Shown one piece after another: positions 19,517 to 28,156 of a DNA stretch of 64,000 nucleotides (its first letter is position 1; every line of letters starts with the position of its first letter). Source of the stretch: Gordonia polyisoprenivorans (GTDB lineage Bacteria > Actinomycetota > Actinomycetes > Mycobacteriales > Mycobacteriaceae). Where the stretch lies: the NCBI RefSeq assembly GCF_017654315.1, contig NZ_CP072203.1:5766001-5830000 (forward strand), given 5' to 3'. The notes under the pieces were generated by a model. The model was not told the origin of the DNA, ran no database searches, and saw only the letters and a list, made by a program, of their open reading frames with translations. The translations under genes were made by a program, and so were the position numbers.

Positions 19517-19798
19517 TCAGAGGTCGAGTACGAGCCTGCCGACGGCCCGACTGACGCAGGGAATGAATCTCTTTCCGGCGGCTCTGGCCCGCGGCGACAG
19601 GACGGTGTCGCGATGGTCCAGGGTGCCCGCGAGCACGGTCTGTACGCACGCTCCGCACTCCCCGCGCAGACAATTCGAGTCGAGCCCTGCCCGCGCCTCG
19701 AACAGCACCGACAATGCCGTTCGGTCGCCAGGCACGGTCAATACCTCTCCGCTCGAACGTAATTCGATCTCGAAGGTGTCATCGGTGGATATCGTCAT
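19517..19798 (-). CDS. Orphan plant-type [2Fe-2S] ferredoxin
   Basis: The 93-residue protein has the plant-type ferredoxin cluster motif CLRGECGAC (C-x4-C-x2-C) with the fourth cysteine near the end in IPCVSRAVG. It resembles the C-terminal ferredoxin domain of phthalate/vanillate dioxygenase reductases but has no flavin or NAD domain attached. Its ATG shares one base with the stop of the upstream 2-oxoglutarate oxygenase (TGATG), so it is made with that enzyme. Such oxygenases normally need no ferredoxin, which makes the coupling unusual. No reductase or Rieske oxygenase gene lies nearby. Confidence 0.85.
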   Translation of the reverse strand: MTISTDDTFEIELRSSGEVLTVPGDRTALSVLFEARAGLDSNCLRGECGACVQTVLAGTLDHRDTVLSPRARAAGKRFIPCVSRAVGRLVLDL

Positions 19799-20790
19799 CA
19801 GCCCGCCAACGAGATGGTCTTCTCGAACTTCTGGGTCAGGTGATCACCAGAGGTGATGGGTGCGTAGCGTGGCTGTTCGCCTGCGGCGACGCAACTCGGT
19901 AGGCATTCGATCACGGCGTCGTAGTTGGGTTGGTGGAAGAACACCAGGCTCATCCGCCGTGTGTCGCCCGAATCATCAGGCGTCGGCGGCCGGACCCGGT
20001 GGCGGGTGGAGATCCACAGGTCGTTGGTCCATTGCGCCATCAGGTCGCCGATGTTGACCACGAACGCGCCGGGCACCACCGGCACCGGCACCCAGTCCCC
20101 ATCCTGGGTGAACACCTCCAGGCCTCCGGGCGCATCCTCTTGACGCACGATGGTCAGACTGCCGTAGTCGGTATGGGCGCCTGCCCGCATCTGACCCGGA
20201 AGCGGGGGTTGGTCCAGATGCGGGTAGTTGATCGCCCGGAGCATGCTGATGTCGCGGTCGATGGTTGCCGCGAAGAACTCCGGGTCGAGGTCGAGACCGC
20301 GCGCGAAGGCACCCATCAACCGGCGGGACAGATCGTTCATCTCGCGGAAATACCGGGTCCAGATCTCTTCCATGCCCTCCGGCCGCTCCGGCCAGGAGTT
20401 CGGCAGGAAGTGCGGTCCGGAGAGATCCGGGGAAAAGTATGGGTCGGTGCGATCGACATCGACCGGGCCCACGTCGAATTTCTCATGCAGATCACGCGGT
20501 TGCGCGATGTCCTCACTGTAGGAGAACGCCTGCTGACCCACCGACGAGTAGCCTCGCACGGCATCCGGTGTGGGCTGTCTGACCCGCTGCTTCTCGTCGT
20601 CGGGCAGGGCGAAGAACTCGTCGGACACCCGATACATCTCGGTGATGACGTCCTCGGGCACACCGTGGTCGACGATCTGGAAGAAGCCGATCTCACGCCC
20701 TGCGCGATCGAGTGCCTTTCCGACCTCGTTCTTGGCGTCTTCGTCGCCTCCCTTGAGTGCGGCGACGTCGATGATGGGGACCACAGACAC
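19798..20790 (-). CDS. 2-oxoglutarate/Fe(II) oxygenase, IPNS-like (copy A)
   Basis: The 330-residue enzyme belongs to the isopenicillin-N-synthase-like dioxygenases. The N-terminal DIOX_N region ends with GFFQIVDHGV. The iron facial triad is visible as HTD in AGAHTDYGSL (H206, D208) and His in TRHRVRPP, and the 2-oxoglutarate-binding Arg in RRMSLVFF. GTG 20790 is preceded by GGGAGGAG at seven bases, so it is a better start than the upstream ATG. Fungal thymine-7-hydroxylase belongs to this same broad family. With the NCS2 permease in the operon, a nucleobase-like substrate is plausible but unproven. Confidence 0.88.
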   Translation of the reverse strand: MSVVPIIDVAALKGGDEDAKNEVGKALDRAGREIGFFQIVDHGVPEDVITEMYRVSDEFFALPDDEKQRVRQPTPDAVRGYSSVGQQAFSYSEDIAQPRDLHEKFDVGPVDVDRTDPYFSPDLSGPHFLPNSWPERPEGMEEIWTRYFREMNDLSRRLMGAFARGLDLDPEFFAATIDRDISMLRAINYPHLDQPPLPGQMRAGAHTDYGSLTIVRQEDAPGGLEVFTQDGDWVPVPVVPGAFVVNIGDLMAQWTNDLWISTRHRVRPPTPDDSGDTRRMSLVFFHQPNYDAVIECLPSCVAAGEQPRYAPITSGDHLTQKFEKTISLAG

Positions 20791-20972
20791 GGAAATTCTC
20801 CTCCCGGGAAACATCTTGACCCCAAGAAGTCTGTCCGACAACGTCTTCCGTCAGAAGAGTTGCGCACCACCGGTTATCGGCCGGACGGATGAGCAGACGG
20901 CACAGCCGAAATGCCGACGAAACAGCCGTACACATCGTCGACACATCTCGACAACCGGACGTAACCCGCGAC

Positions 20973-21983
20973 TCAGGGGCGCCCGACGCGCATGCCGAAG
21001 GTGGTCTGCCGCATGTACTTCTCCACGAGGTGCTCGCCGGCGAGGAGGCGGCGCTGCACCGGAGTCCCACTCGTGGCGAACGGCGGGAGTTCGGTCACAC
21101 CGACGTCGTGGTTGGGGTGCTGGTAATAGGCGAAAGACAGTCGTGAGGTGTCGAAACCCACTGACCGCGGCGGGTTGGCGGTGCGATGTACGGTCGCCGA
21201 CCAGTGGTTGGCCGTCCATTCGGCGAGGAGGTCGCCGACGAGGATCACGAGGTCATCAGGGGTGGTGGTGACGTCGAGCCACTCCCCCTCGCGATCGAAG
21301 ACCTGCAGACCACCGGCGGTCGCCTCCGCGCACACGATGGTGAACGACCCGTAGTCGGTGTGGGTGCCCGCCCGGTACTGATATGGCAGTGGTGAGGTCT
21401 CCTGCGGCGGAAAGTGTAATGCACGCAACATGCTCATCTCGTGGTCGAACATCGGAACGAAGTAGTCGGACGGCAGCCCGAAGCCCTCGGCCGTGAGAGC
21501 CAGCAAGCCGGCGCCGATGCGCTGCATATGCCGGTAGTAGGCCTCCCACGTGGCGCGAAAGCCTGCCGGTTCGGAGGGCCACAGATTTGGGAAGGCCAAG
21601 TCGTCGGCACCGGGTTCGCCGACAACCGGCGAGTCGATCGGACCGATGTCCATCTTCTCCTTGAGGTCTCCGTGCGATTCTTCGCCCAGCGAGTAGGCGA
21701 TTCCCTCCGAACCGATGCCCGAGTAACCGCGTACCTGTTCAGGCGCAGGCTGGGCCACCGCCCGGCGCACCGACTCGGGCGCCGCGAAGAACCGGCGGGT
21801 GACGTCGAACAGCTCACTCACCTCCGATGTCGGAATCCCGTGCGAGCGCAGATGCACATAGCCGAGCGTGGACAACCCGACGTCGAGCAGCTCGAACTGA
21901 CGACGACGATCTTCGGCGGAGGAACCACACACTGCGGAGAAGTCGACGGGCGGGAGATATGTCATCCGACTACTGTCCAACAT
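20973..21983 (-). CDS. 2-oxoglutarate/Fe(II) oxygenase, IPNS-like (copy B)
   Basis: The 336-residue paralogue of copy A shares its order of motifs: LGYVHLRSHGIPT, RGYSGIGSEG, the iron ligands in AGTHTDYGSF and the distal His in ATVHRTANPP, and the co-substrate Arg in SRLSFAYY. Both lie on the minus strand, 182 bp apart, so they are likely sequential enzymes or a duplicated pair. Two ATGs (21983 and 21965) are possible and neither has a good ribosome-binding site; the longer form is listed. It is the first gene of the operon, divergent from a PucR-type regulator gene whose start lies only 38 bp away. Confidence 0.86.
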   Translation of the reverse strand: MLDSSRMTYLPPVDFSAVCGSSAEDRRRQFELLDVGLSTLGYVHLRSHGIPTSEVSELFDVTRRFFAAPESVRRAVAQPAPEQVRGYSGIGSEGIAYSLGEESHGDLKEKMDIGPIDSPVVGEPGADDLAFPNLWPSEPAGFRATWEAYYRHMQRIGAGLLALTAEGFGLPSDYFVPMFDHEMSMLRALHFPPQETSPLPYQYRAGTHTDYGSFTIVCAEATAGGLQVFDREGEWLDVTTTPDDLVILVGDLLAEWTANHWSATVHRTANPPRSVGFDTSRLSFAYYQHPNHDVGVTELPPFATSGTPVQRRLLAGEHLVEKYMRQTTFGMRVGRP

Positions 21984-22021
21984 GCAGTAGCAGTTCGCAG
22001 TCAGACGAGGGAGTGGTCGGC

Positions 22022-23557
22022 ATGCTCGCCCACCCGATCGAACCGGAGCCCGGGATCGGTTGTCACCACAGCCGTCCTCGGCACATCGGACTCACCGTGG
22101 CCGACCTCTCCGCGCGCACCGGGGCTCCCATCGTGACCCCGGATTCCGACTCCACGGCGCCTCTCGAGCATGTCGTCGATGTCGGCTCGACCGCGAAACC
22201 TCGAGCCGAGGATGCACCGGTCTTCGCCGGCGAAGCCCACGCCGCAACCGCGGTGGTCTTACTGCGCTGGGCATCGCTCCGGCCGGACGGTCCGCTGCCC
22301 GACCTGCTGCCCTTGTTCACGAGCTGGTTCCGCAGGTACCGACCGGCGGCGATCGTCGTCTCTCCTGCGCGACCGGTGAATCCGCCGCCCCTGGTGATCG
22401 ATCACGTACGCCGACTCGGCAGTGTGCTGCTCTGGGATCGGTCGGGCGACCCACACCTCGCACAGCGCCTGCGCGACGCGTTGCGCCCATCCGACGCCGA
22501 TGTCACCGAGCCCGATCCCGAGGGGCTCAGTGCTCGGCTCCTCTCGGTCGCCGACAACCTGCCGGCGATCTGTGACGCTCTCGGGGAGGCCATCGGTGCC
22601 CGTGTCGAGCTGCGCCGGAAGGGCTTTCGCAGCCGCCGTACCACCGCCGGCTCACCGATCGTGATGCCTCTGGGTACCCATGCAGACCTGATTGTCGATT
22701 CCGACCACGCGCTCGGGGATGCCCAGCGAGCGCTGGTCGAGTCCGCATGCCCCCTCCTCACATTGCACGCCCGGATCTCCGACGGGACCGACGACGAACG
22801 CGGCGTCGAGTCCTCACGGGCACTCCGTGACATCCTCGGCGATGACCTGGCCTTACGCGAGCAGGCCATTCGACGCAGCGTTCGGCTCAACCTCTTCGGC
22901 AATCAGGCCATGGTGGCGATCGCGGTCGAACCGTTCAACGTGTCGGTCGACCTACCGGGACTCGGACGGCTTCGATCCGAGATCGCGCCCGTCGCAGCGC
23001 GTTTCGATCCGAGTTCATCGACAGCGGTCAAGGACGGTCTGGCCGTCGTACTGATTTCCGATCGGGTCGACTTGTCGGTTTTCCTTCGGGAACTCTGCCG
23101 GACGATCACCGTTCCGATCGCCGTGGGCGTCGGCGACGCGGTGTCCTCGCCTCGTGGGATCCCGGGCTCTTTCCGGCAGGCCCGCCGTGCGGTGGCGGTC
23201 GGACGCCGCACCGGAGCGATCAACCGCTTGACGCTGCACTCGGAGCTCGGAGTGCTCGCATTGTTGTACCAGCTACCCGAACACGCTCGCCGAGAGTTCG
23301 TGGCCACCACGTTGGGTCCGATCGCCGACACGTCGGCCGATGCCCAGGAGCAACGCCGGGTACTACGGGTGTTGCGGGCGACCGACTGCAACGTCAGCGA
23401 ATCCGCACGCCGGCTGTTCGTACACCCGAACACGTTGCGCGCCAAGGTCTCGCGGATCGAGAAGGTCGTCGGACCGATCCTCACCGATCCCGAGAACCGG
23501 CTCACCGTCTTCACCGCACTGACCATGTACTCCCTCGACAGCAACAGCGACGAGTGA
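22022..23557 (+). CDS. PucR/CdaR-type transcriptional regulator
   Basis: The 511-residue regulator has a C-terminal helix-turn-helix of the PucR type (about residues 455-490, NVSESARRLFVHPNTLRAKV) after a GGDEF-like segment with VPIAVGVGDAVSSPRGIPGS. The N-terminal sensor half does not closely follow the classical PucR domain. ATG 22022 with GAGGGAG upstream was chosen over the frame opening at 21827, which runs into the divergent oxygenase gene. The short gap to the first oxygenase gene implies shared control sequences, so it probably regulates the oxygenase-permease-amidase operon. Its 3' end faces the FUSC-family gene with a 12-bp gap. Confidence 0.82.
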   Translation: MLAHPIEPEPGIGCHHSRPRHIGLTVADLSARTGAPIVTPDSDSTAPLEHVVDVGSTAKPRAEDAPVFAGEAHAATAVVLLRWASLRPDGPLPDLLPLFTSWFRRYRPAAIVVSPARPVNPPPLVIDHVRRLGSVLLWDRSGDPHLAQRLRDALRPSDADVTEPDPEGLSARLLSVADNLPAICDALGEAIGARVELRRKGFRSRRTTAGSPIVMPLGTHADLIVDSDHALGDAQRALVESACPLLTLHARISDGTDDERGVESSRALRDILGDDLALREQAIRRSVRLNLFGNQAMVAIAVEPFNVSVDLPGLGRLRSEIAPVAARFDPSSSTAVKDGLAVVLISDRVDLSVFLRELCRTITVPIAVGVGDAVSSPRGIPGSFRQARRAVAVGRRTGAINRLTLHSELGVLALLYQLPEHARREFVATTLGPIADTSADAQEQRRVLRVLRATDCNVSESARRLFVHPNTLRAKVSRIEKVVGPILTDPENRLTVFTALTMYSLDSNSDE

Positions 23558-23569
23558 CCATCGCGACGT

Positions 23570-24682
23570 TCAGCGCAGTGTCGCCACCGCAGACGACCGC
23601 CGCAATCCGGCGACCATCAACAGATCGACGAGCAGCGACCGGATCTCGGCGAGCAATGCGGTCTCCGACATCCCGCGTTCGGCGACGAGTTCGGCTCGCG
23701 CCTTGCGGGCGATCGTGCGCAGGACGCGCGCGGCGTCGGCCGGGTCCGGCGAGTGCCCCGGGTCGGCGAGCATCATCTCGCGCAGGATCTCGAACGCATC
23801 CCCGAGATCGCCGATGATCTCGATGAGTTCGGGACGCACGTCCTCACCACGCTGGGTGATTCCCAGGGCCCGTCGCGCGATGATCCGAAAGTTGCGGACC
23901 CCGTTGTCGATCGGGTCTGCGGTCGCCGAAATCCGTTGCAGCCGAAGCCGCGACCCCCAGTACAGCGGCGAGAGGGTGCTGATCTCGCGGCCACCGCTCA
24001 TGTCCTGCCGCATCGTGTTGATCGCTCCCTGGGTTCCGCGCGCCTTCTCCAGTGCGGCGAACACCATGGATTCGTCACCGGCACGCATACCCTCGGCCAG
24101 TTGCCGCGCGGCATCGCGGACCGTCGCGAGGACGGTGGCGGCGTCCCGGCGGGCGCGGGCCGCGGGATTCGCGGGCAGTAACGCCCCGACCAGGATGCCG
24201 ATCAAACCGCCGGTCAGGGCGTCGATCGCCCGATGGAAGCCCCCGATCCCGCCCGGCGGCAACAGGGTCGCCACCAGCACCGCAGACGACGCCGCCTGCA
24301 TCGGGATGAGCGGACCGTCGTCGAGGAAGACCGCCACAGCCATCGCCAATGCCACCACTACGACGATCTGCCAACCGCCACTACCGATTTCGACGATCAA
24401 CAGATCGCCGACGAGGATACCGATGGTGACCCCGGCGACGAGCTCGACCGATCGGCGCCATCGGCGACCCAGGGAGAGTCCGAGGGAGATGACCGCGGCG
24501 ATCGGGGCGAAGAACGGCTGCTGGTGACCCAGCACCTCCAACGCGAACCACCATCCGAGTCCGGCGGCGATGGCGCACTGCGCAATCGGGACCGCCGACA
24601 ACCAGAGCCGGCGGATGCGCACCCGCAACAACCGCGGCAGTGCCTCGTAGCGGCGGCGAGCCCAGGTGGTCATCGGCGTCAC
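23570..24682 (-). CDS. FUSC-family membrane protein (aromatic-acid exporter-like)
   Basis: The 370-residue protein has about six N-terminal membrane helices (residues about 25-170) and a long cytoplasmic helical domain. The segment PFFAPIAAVISLGLSLGRRWRRSVELVAGVTIGI is typical of FUSC/AaeB-like proteins, which export aromatic acids or other organic anions. The GTG at 24682 is listed; an in-frame ATG three codons later (24673) is an alternative. It follows the DUF3151 gene by 28 bp on the same strand and may be co-transcribed with it. Substrate unknown. Confidence 0.78.
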   Translation of the reverse strand: MTPMTTWARRRYEALPRLLRVRIRRLWLSAVPIAQCAIAAGLGWWFALEVLGHQQPFFAPIAAVISLGLSLGRRWRRSVELVAGVTIGILVGDLLIVEIGSGGWQIVVVVALAMAVAVFLDDGPLIPMQAASSAVLVATLLPPGGIGGFHRAIDALTGGLIGILVGALLPANPAARARRDAATVLATVRDAARQLAEGMRAGDESMVFAALEKARGTQGAINTMRQDMSGGREISTLSPLYWGSRLRLQRISATADPIDNGVRNFRIIARRALGITQRGEDVRPELIEIIGDLGDAFEILREMMLADPGHSPDPADAARVLRTIARKARAELVAERGMSETALLAEIRSLLVDLLMVAGLRRSSAVATLR

Positions 24683-24710
24683 GAATCCGGGTCGTGAGAA
24701 GACTCGGAGG

Positions 24711-25139
24711 TCAGTTCAAACCGAGCTGCCCGGCGGCGTTCGGGTCGCTGTCGTTGAGCAGATCGAGGCACCGCAGGTACTCGTCCTCTTCACCGACCGC
24801 CTGGGCAGCGCGTGCCAGCGCGCCGACACAGCGCAGGAAACCCTGGTTGGGTTCGTGGCTCCACGGCACCGGACCGAACCCCTTCCAGCCGTGCCGCCGC
24901 AATTGGTCGAGGCCGCGGTGATAACCGGTGCGGGCGTAGGCGTAGGCCTCGATCACCTTGAGTGTGTCCGGTGTACCGCTCAACGCACGTTCGGCCAGGT
25001 ACGCCCAGGCGATCGACGCGGTCGGGTGCTGCGCGGCCACCTCGGCCGGCTCGGCGCCGTTGAGCAGCGCCGATTCGGCGTCGTCGTCGCCGGTCAGCAG
25101 GACGGGCTGAGGGCCCAGGAGGTCTCCGAAGGAAGTCAC
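24711..25139 (-). CDS. DUF3151 family protein (Rv0360c-like)
   Basis: The 142-residue soluble helical protein starts (GTG) TSFGDLLGPQPVLL and contains WAYLAERAL, VIEAYAYARTGYHRGLDQLRR and GWKGFGPVPWSHEPNQGFLR, the conserved core of DUF3151. The GTG start matches the N-terminus of the family; the much longer open frame upstream is not coding in character. In M. tuberculosis the homologue Rv0360c lies between Rv0359 and Rv0361, so synteny resumes here after the inserted block. Function unknown; the helical repeats look TPR-like. Confidence 0.85.
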   Translation of the reverse strand: MTSFGDLLGPQPVLLTGDDDAESALLNGAEPAEVAAQHPTASIAWAYLAERALSGTPDTLKVIEAYAYARTGYHRGLDQLRRHGWKGFGPVPWSHEPNQGFLRCVGALARAAQAVGEEDEYLRCLDLLNDSDPNAAGQLGLN

Positions 25140-25389
25140 CCCACCATTCAAGCATCGCGGCGCGCGCGACCACGACACGCCGCGTGAGGTCGACCCCGAG
25201 ACGCCGACGTCGGATTCATCCGTTCGATCGGATGACCAAGTCTCCCCAGGTGATGATGTGCGCGCCCGTTCGCTAGTGTGAATGACGCACTTCGTGGCGT
25301 GACGTTGTGTGATGCCGTTCTCGGTGTTGGACGGATTTCTCGTGGGCAAACTTCGAGCGTGGTGTTCGAGGAAGGTTGGGTGATGACCG

Positions 25390-27492
25390 ATGGCGCAGTC
25401 TGACGACCGGAAGTCAGCTGTCACCAGGGCTTTTTCGAAGCTGCGCAAGATGCGGGAATCACGGGCGTCCGACCCCGCCGACGTCGGCCGGCCCCCGCGG
25501 CCCACGGCTCCCGGGCCGCGGCCGGCAGCGAATGTGCCACCCCGTCCGACCGGCGCGCCCGGTGTCTCGCGCCCGGCATCCACCGGCACCCCTGCCTCCG
25601 GCCCGGATGCCCAGACGCGTCCGCTCCGCACGCAGCCACCCGCCGGACCGCCTCGCACAGCGTCACCATCCGCGCGACCTGCAGCATCCGGGCGACCGGA
25701 CGACCAGGATAACGCCGTCCGCAGTGACAACGCCGTCCGCAGTGACACGGACACCACCTCGCCGGATTCGGCCGACACCACGGATACAGGAGACAAGGTG
25801 ACCGAACACCCGAGGCCGCGCGGGGGACGTGGCATCGACTCGGCGACCAAGGTCATCAGCCGATCCGACCTTCCCGACGCCGCCGACCTCGAGGATCTCG
25901 AGAACGTCGACCCCTACGGCGGTGCGCGCGACGAGAGCGCCGCAACTTCCGGCGCCGAGGACGCGACCGAACAGAGCGCCACAGCTGCGGAGAACACCGC
26001 GGAGTCGGTGCCTGCGGAGGCGGCCGCCGAGCAGTCCGATGACACTCGATCCGACGAGGACTCCGACACCGCGTCGGCACCCGACGAAGCAGCCGAAACA
26101 GAAGGCACGGACTCGGAGAAGGCCGACTCCGCGGGGACCGACGAGACTCCCGCCGACGAGGCCAGCCCAGAGACCGACTCCGACGGGACCGATACCGACG
26201 GCGACCACAGGGCTGCGGCCACCGTCGCCGCGGCAGACGCCGCTGCCGCCGGTACCGCCGCAGCGGTCGCCGCAACGTCCTCGGACAACGACGACGCCGA
26301 TACCGACGACACCGACACAGTCGCCGACACGAGCGAAGCCGTCGCGGCAGATGACGCTACGACGGATGACGCTGCGACGACTGCCCCGGACACCGAAGAA
26401 CCAGCCGCCGAGCAGGCCGCAACCGAGCCCGTCGCGTCGGACTCCGACGAACCGGCCGGCCCGGATACCGAGGTGAGCGAGGCCGAGTCTGCGGTTTCCG
26501 AGGACTCCACCGTCGAGACCCCTGCTTCCGAGACCCCCGACGCCGAGGAGCCTGCCGCCGGGATTGCGGAGTCGGACGAGGAGACCGAGGCCGACTCCGA
26601 CCAGACCGAGGAGCATCTCGCCGAGGCCGATGCGGACGAGGCGCTCATCGACGAGGACACCGCCGACAAGGTCGACGCCGAAGAAGCCGAGACCGTCGAG
26701 GCGGACGACGAGTGGGACGAGACTTCCGCCGACACCGAGTCCGCCGACACCGAGTCCAGCGAGGCCGAGACCGCCAAGCTGCCGGCAGCATCGGCCGCGA
26801 CCGAAACGCCTGCCGACGAGATCGGGGCCGAAGAGGCTGGGGCCGACGAGACCGGGGCCGAGCAGGTTCCGGCGGACGACTCGAAGACGCAGATCCTCAC
26901 CAAGCCCGCCGCCGCAGCGGCCGGAGCGGGTGCTGTCGCCGCAGGCGCAGCCGCCGCGACCGGGACCGCTGCCACCCAGGGCTGGTCGACCACGGCCCAC
27001 CAACCGCAGGTCATCCCCGGTGATCAGGAGAAGCAGCCGAAGCCGGCGAAGTCGGGCGGCGGCCGCCGTCGCACGGGCATTCTGGTCTCGGCGGTCGCCG
27101 CGGTGGTCGTGATCGCCGCGATCGTCATCGGCGTCTTCGCGTACTTCCAGCTACGCCCGCAGGCACCCGAGGACGCCGCCGCCGACGCCGCGAAGACCTA
27201 CGGCAATGCCGTCTATGACGGCGACCTGCAGACATTGCGCAACGTCACCTGCGGCAACAAGCTCGCCTACTACCAGAACATGCAGGACGGCGACTGGACC
27301 AAGCTCTACCAGTCACAGAAAGCCCGCAACGAACTGGTCAAGGTGGAGAGCATCAACGCCGTCCGCGTCGACGGCAACACCGCGCTGGTCGAGGTGACGG
27401 CCGTCAACACGAGTACGCCCAACCAGCCGCAACGCGTCGCGATCAACCTGCAGAAGCAGGGCGACAACTGGAAGGTCTGCGACCAGCAGTGA
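25390..27492 (+). CDS. Large acidic low-complexity membrane protein (Rv0361-like C-terminus)
   Basis: The 700-residue protein has three parts. Residues 1-120 are basic and Pro-rich (SAVTRAFSKLRKMRES, then PPRPTAPGPRP). Residues about 120-540 consist almost only of Asp, Glu, Ala, Thr and Ser and should be disordered. One membrane helix follows at about 565-590 (GILVSAVAAVVVIAAIVIGVF). The last 110 residues form a small domain outside the membrane (TYGNAVYDGDLQTLRNVTCG ... NWKVCDQQ) with two cysteines, like the C-terminal part of Rv0361. It is divergent from DUF3151 and overlaps the next gene by four bases. The acidic tract far exceeds the size of the M. tuberculosis counterpart. Role unknown, probably cell-envelope. 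Confidence 0.75.
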   Translation: MAQSDDRKSAVTRAFSKLRKMRESRASDPADVGRPPRPTAPGPRPAANVPPRPTGAPGVSRPASTGTPASGPDAQTRPLRTQPPAGPPRTASPSARPAASGRPDDQDNAVRSDNAVRSDTDTTSPDSADTTDTGDKVTEHPRPRGGRGIDSATKVISRSDLPDAADLEDLENVDPYGGARDESAATSGAEDATEQSATAAENTAESVPAEAAAEQSDDTRSDEDSDTASAPDEAAETEGTDSEKADSAGTDETPADEASPETDSDGTDTDGDHRAAATVAAADAAAAGTAAAVAATSSDNDDADTDDTDTVADTSEAVAADDATTDDAATTAPDTEEPAAEQAATEPVASDSDEPAGPDTEVSEAESAVSEDSTVETPASETPDAEEPAAGIAESDEETEADSDQTEEHLAEADADEALIDEDTADKVDAEEAETVEADDEWDETSADTESADTESSEAETAKLPAASAATETPADEIGAEEAGADETGAEQVPADDSKTQILTKPAAAAAGAGAVAAGAAAATGTAATQGWSTTAHQPQVIPGDQEKQPKPAKSGGGRRRTGILVSAVAAVVVIAAIVIGVFAYFQLRPQAPEDAAADAAKTYGNAVYDGDLQTLRNVTCGNKLAYYQNMQDGDWTKLYQSQKARNELVKVESINAVRVDGNTALVEVTAVNTSTPNQPQRVAINLQKQGDNWKVCDQQ

Positions 27493-28139
27493 CCGACGAG
27501 CGCACCGCGGGTGATCCGCCGGCGGACGACGCCGGCGCCGACGCGGTGCCCACTCGACCATTCGACGGTCAGGGTCGTCACCAGCGTCCGGCGCCGCCTC
27601 CCGACCGCCCGCCATTGCCGATGGGGGTGCGCCCGGCGGTACCCAACGGCCGACCTCCCGTGCCTGGCGCACATCACGCTGATCGACCTGTCCCACAACA
27701 GAATTCGGTACTCCCTGCTGCATCGGCAGCCGGTTGGGGGCCGCCCCCGGCGGAGGTGGACAGCGTCTTCACCCGCGCCACCGAGCCCCTCGTCACTCCC
27801 GCGCCACCGGTGTCGGGTGAACCGAACCGCCGGATGCAGGCTCCTCCACTGCGGGGCCACGTCCCGCCGCAGGCACCTGCGGCGCAGGCCGGCCCGCTGC
27901 CCTACGCGCATCCGCCGACACCCGACGCGGCCCGGGGTGCTACGTCACGCCCCAGCTCAGCGCGGCCCGACTCCTCGCGCTCCTCGTCCTCGCGGTCCAC
28001 GTCGTCACAGTCCACGTCGTCACGCAACGCACAGAGTCGAGCCCACCGGCACCGTCGCCCCGACCCGATGGTCATCGGTGCGGCGATCGTGATGGTCTTA
28101 CTCGCGGTCGCCGTCCTCGTCGGCATCCTCACTCTCTGA
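27489..28139 (+). CDS. Pro-rich, C-terminally anchored membrane protein
   Basis: The 216-residue protein is Pro/Ala-rich and disordered over its first 150 residues, then Ser/Arg-rich (RPDSSRSSSSRSTSSQ), and ends in one membrane helix (about 195-215, MVIGAAIVMVLLAVAVLVGI) with almost nothing after it. GTG 27489 overlaps the preceding stop (GTGA), so it is coupled to the acidic membrane protein and may be its partner. No family recognised. It is convergent with fba across a repeat array. Confidence 0.65.
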   Translation: MTDERTAGDPPADDAGADAVPTRPFDGQGRHQRPAPPPDRPPLPMGVRPAVPNGRPPVPGAHHADRPVPQQNSVLPAASAAGWGPPPAEVDSVFTRATEPLVTPAPPVSGEPNRRMQAPPLRGHVPPQAPAAQAGPLPYAHPPTPDAARGATSRPSSARPDSSRSSSSRSTSSQSTSSRNAQSRAHRHRRPDPMVIGAAIVMVLLAVAVLVGILTL

Positions 28140-28156
28140 GGTCCCGCCCGACCGCG

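Noticed and set aside
19798..20841. Longer start (ATG 20814 or upstream) for oxygenase copy A
   Set aside because: A GGGAGGAG site is placed exactly for the GTG at 20790, and the extra N-terminal residues are not family-like.
25663..27014. Two long antisense frames rich in Ser, Ala, Gly and Val
   Set aside because: They mirror the acidic low-complexity region of the plus-strand membrane protein gene, which has a coherent N-terminus, membrane helix and C-terminal domain.
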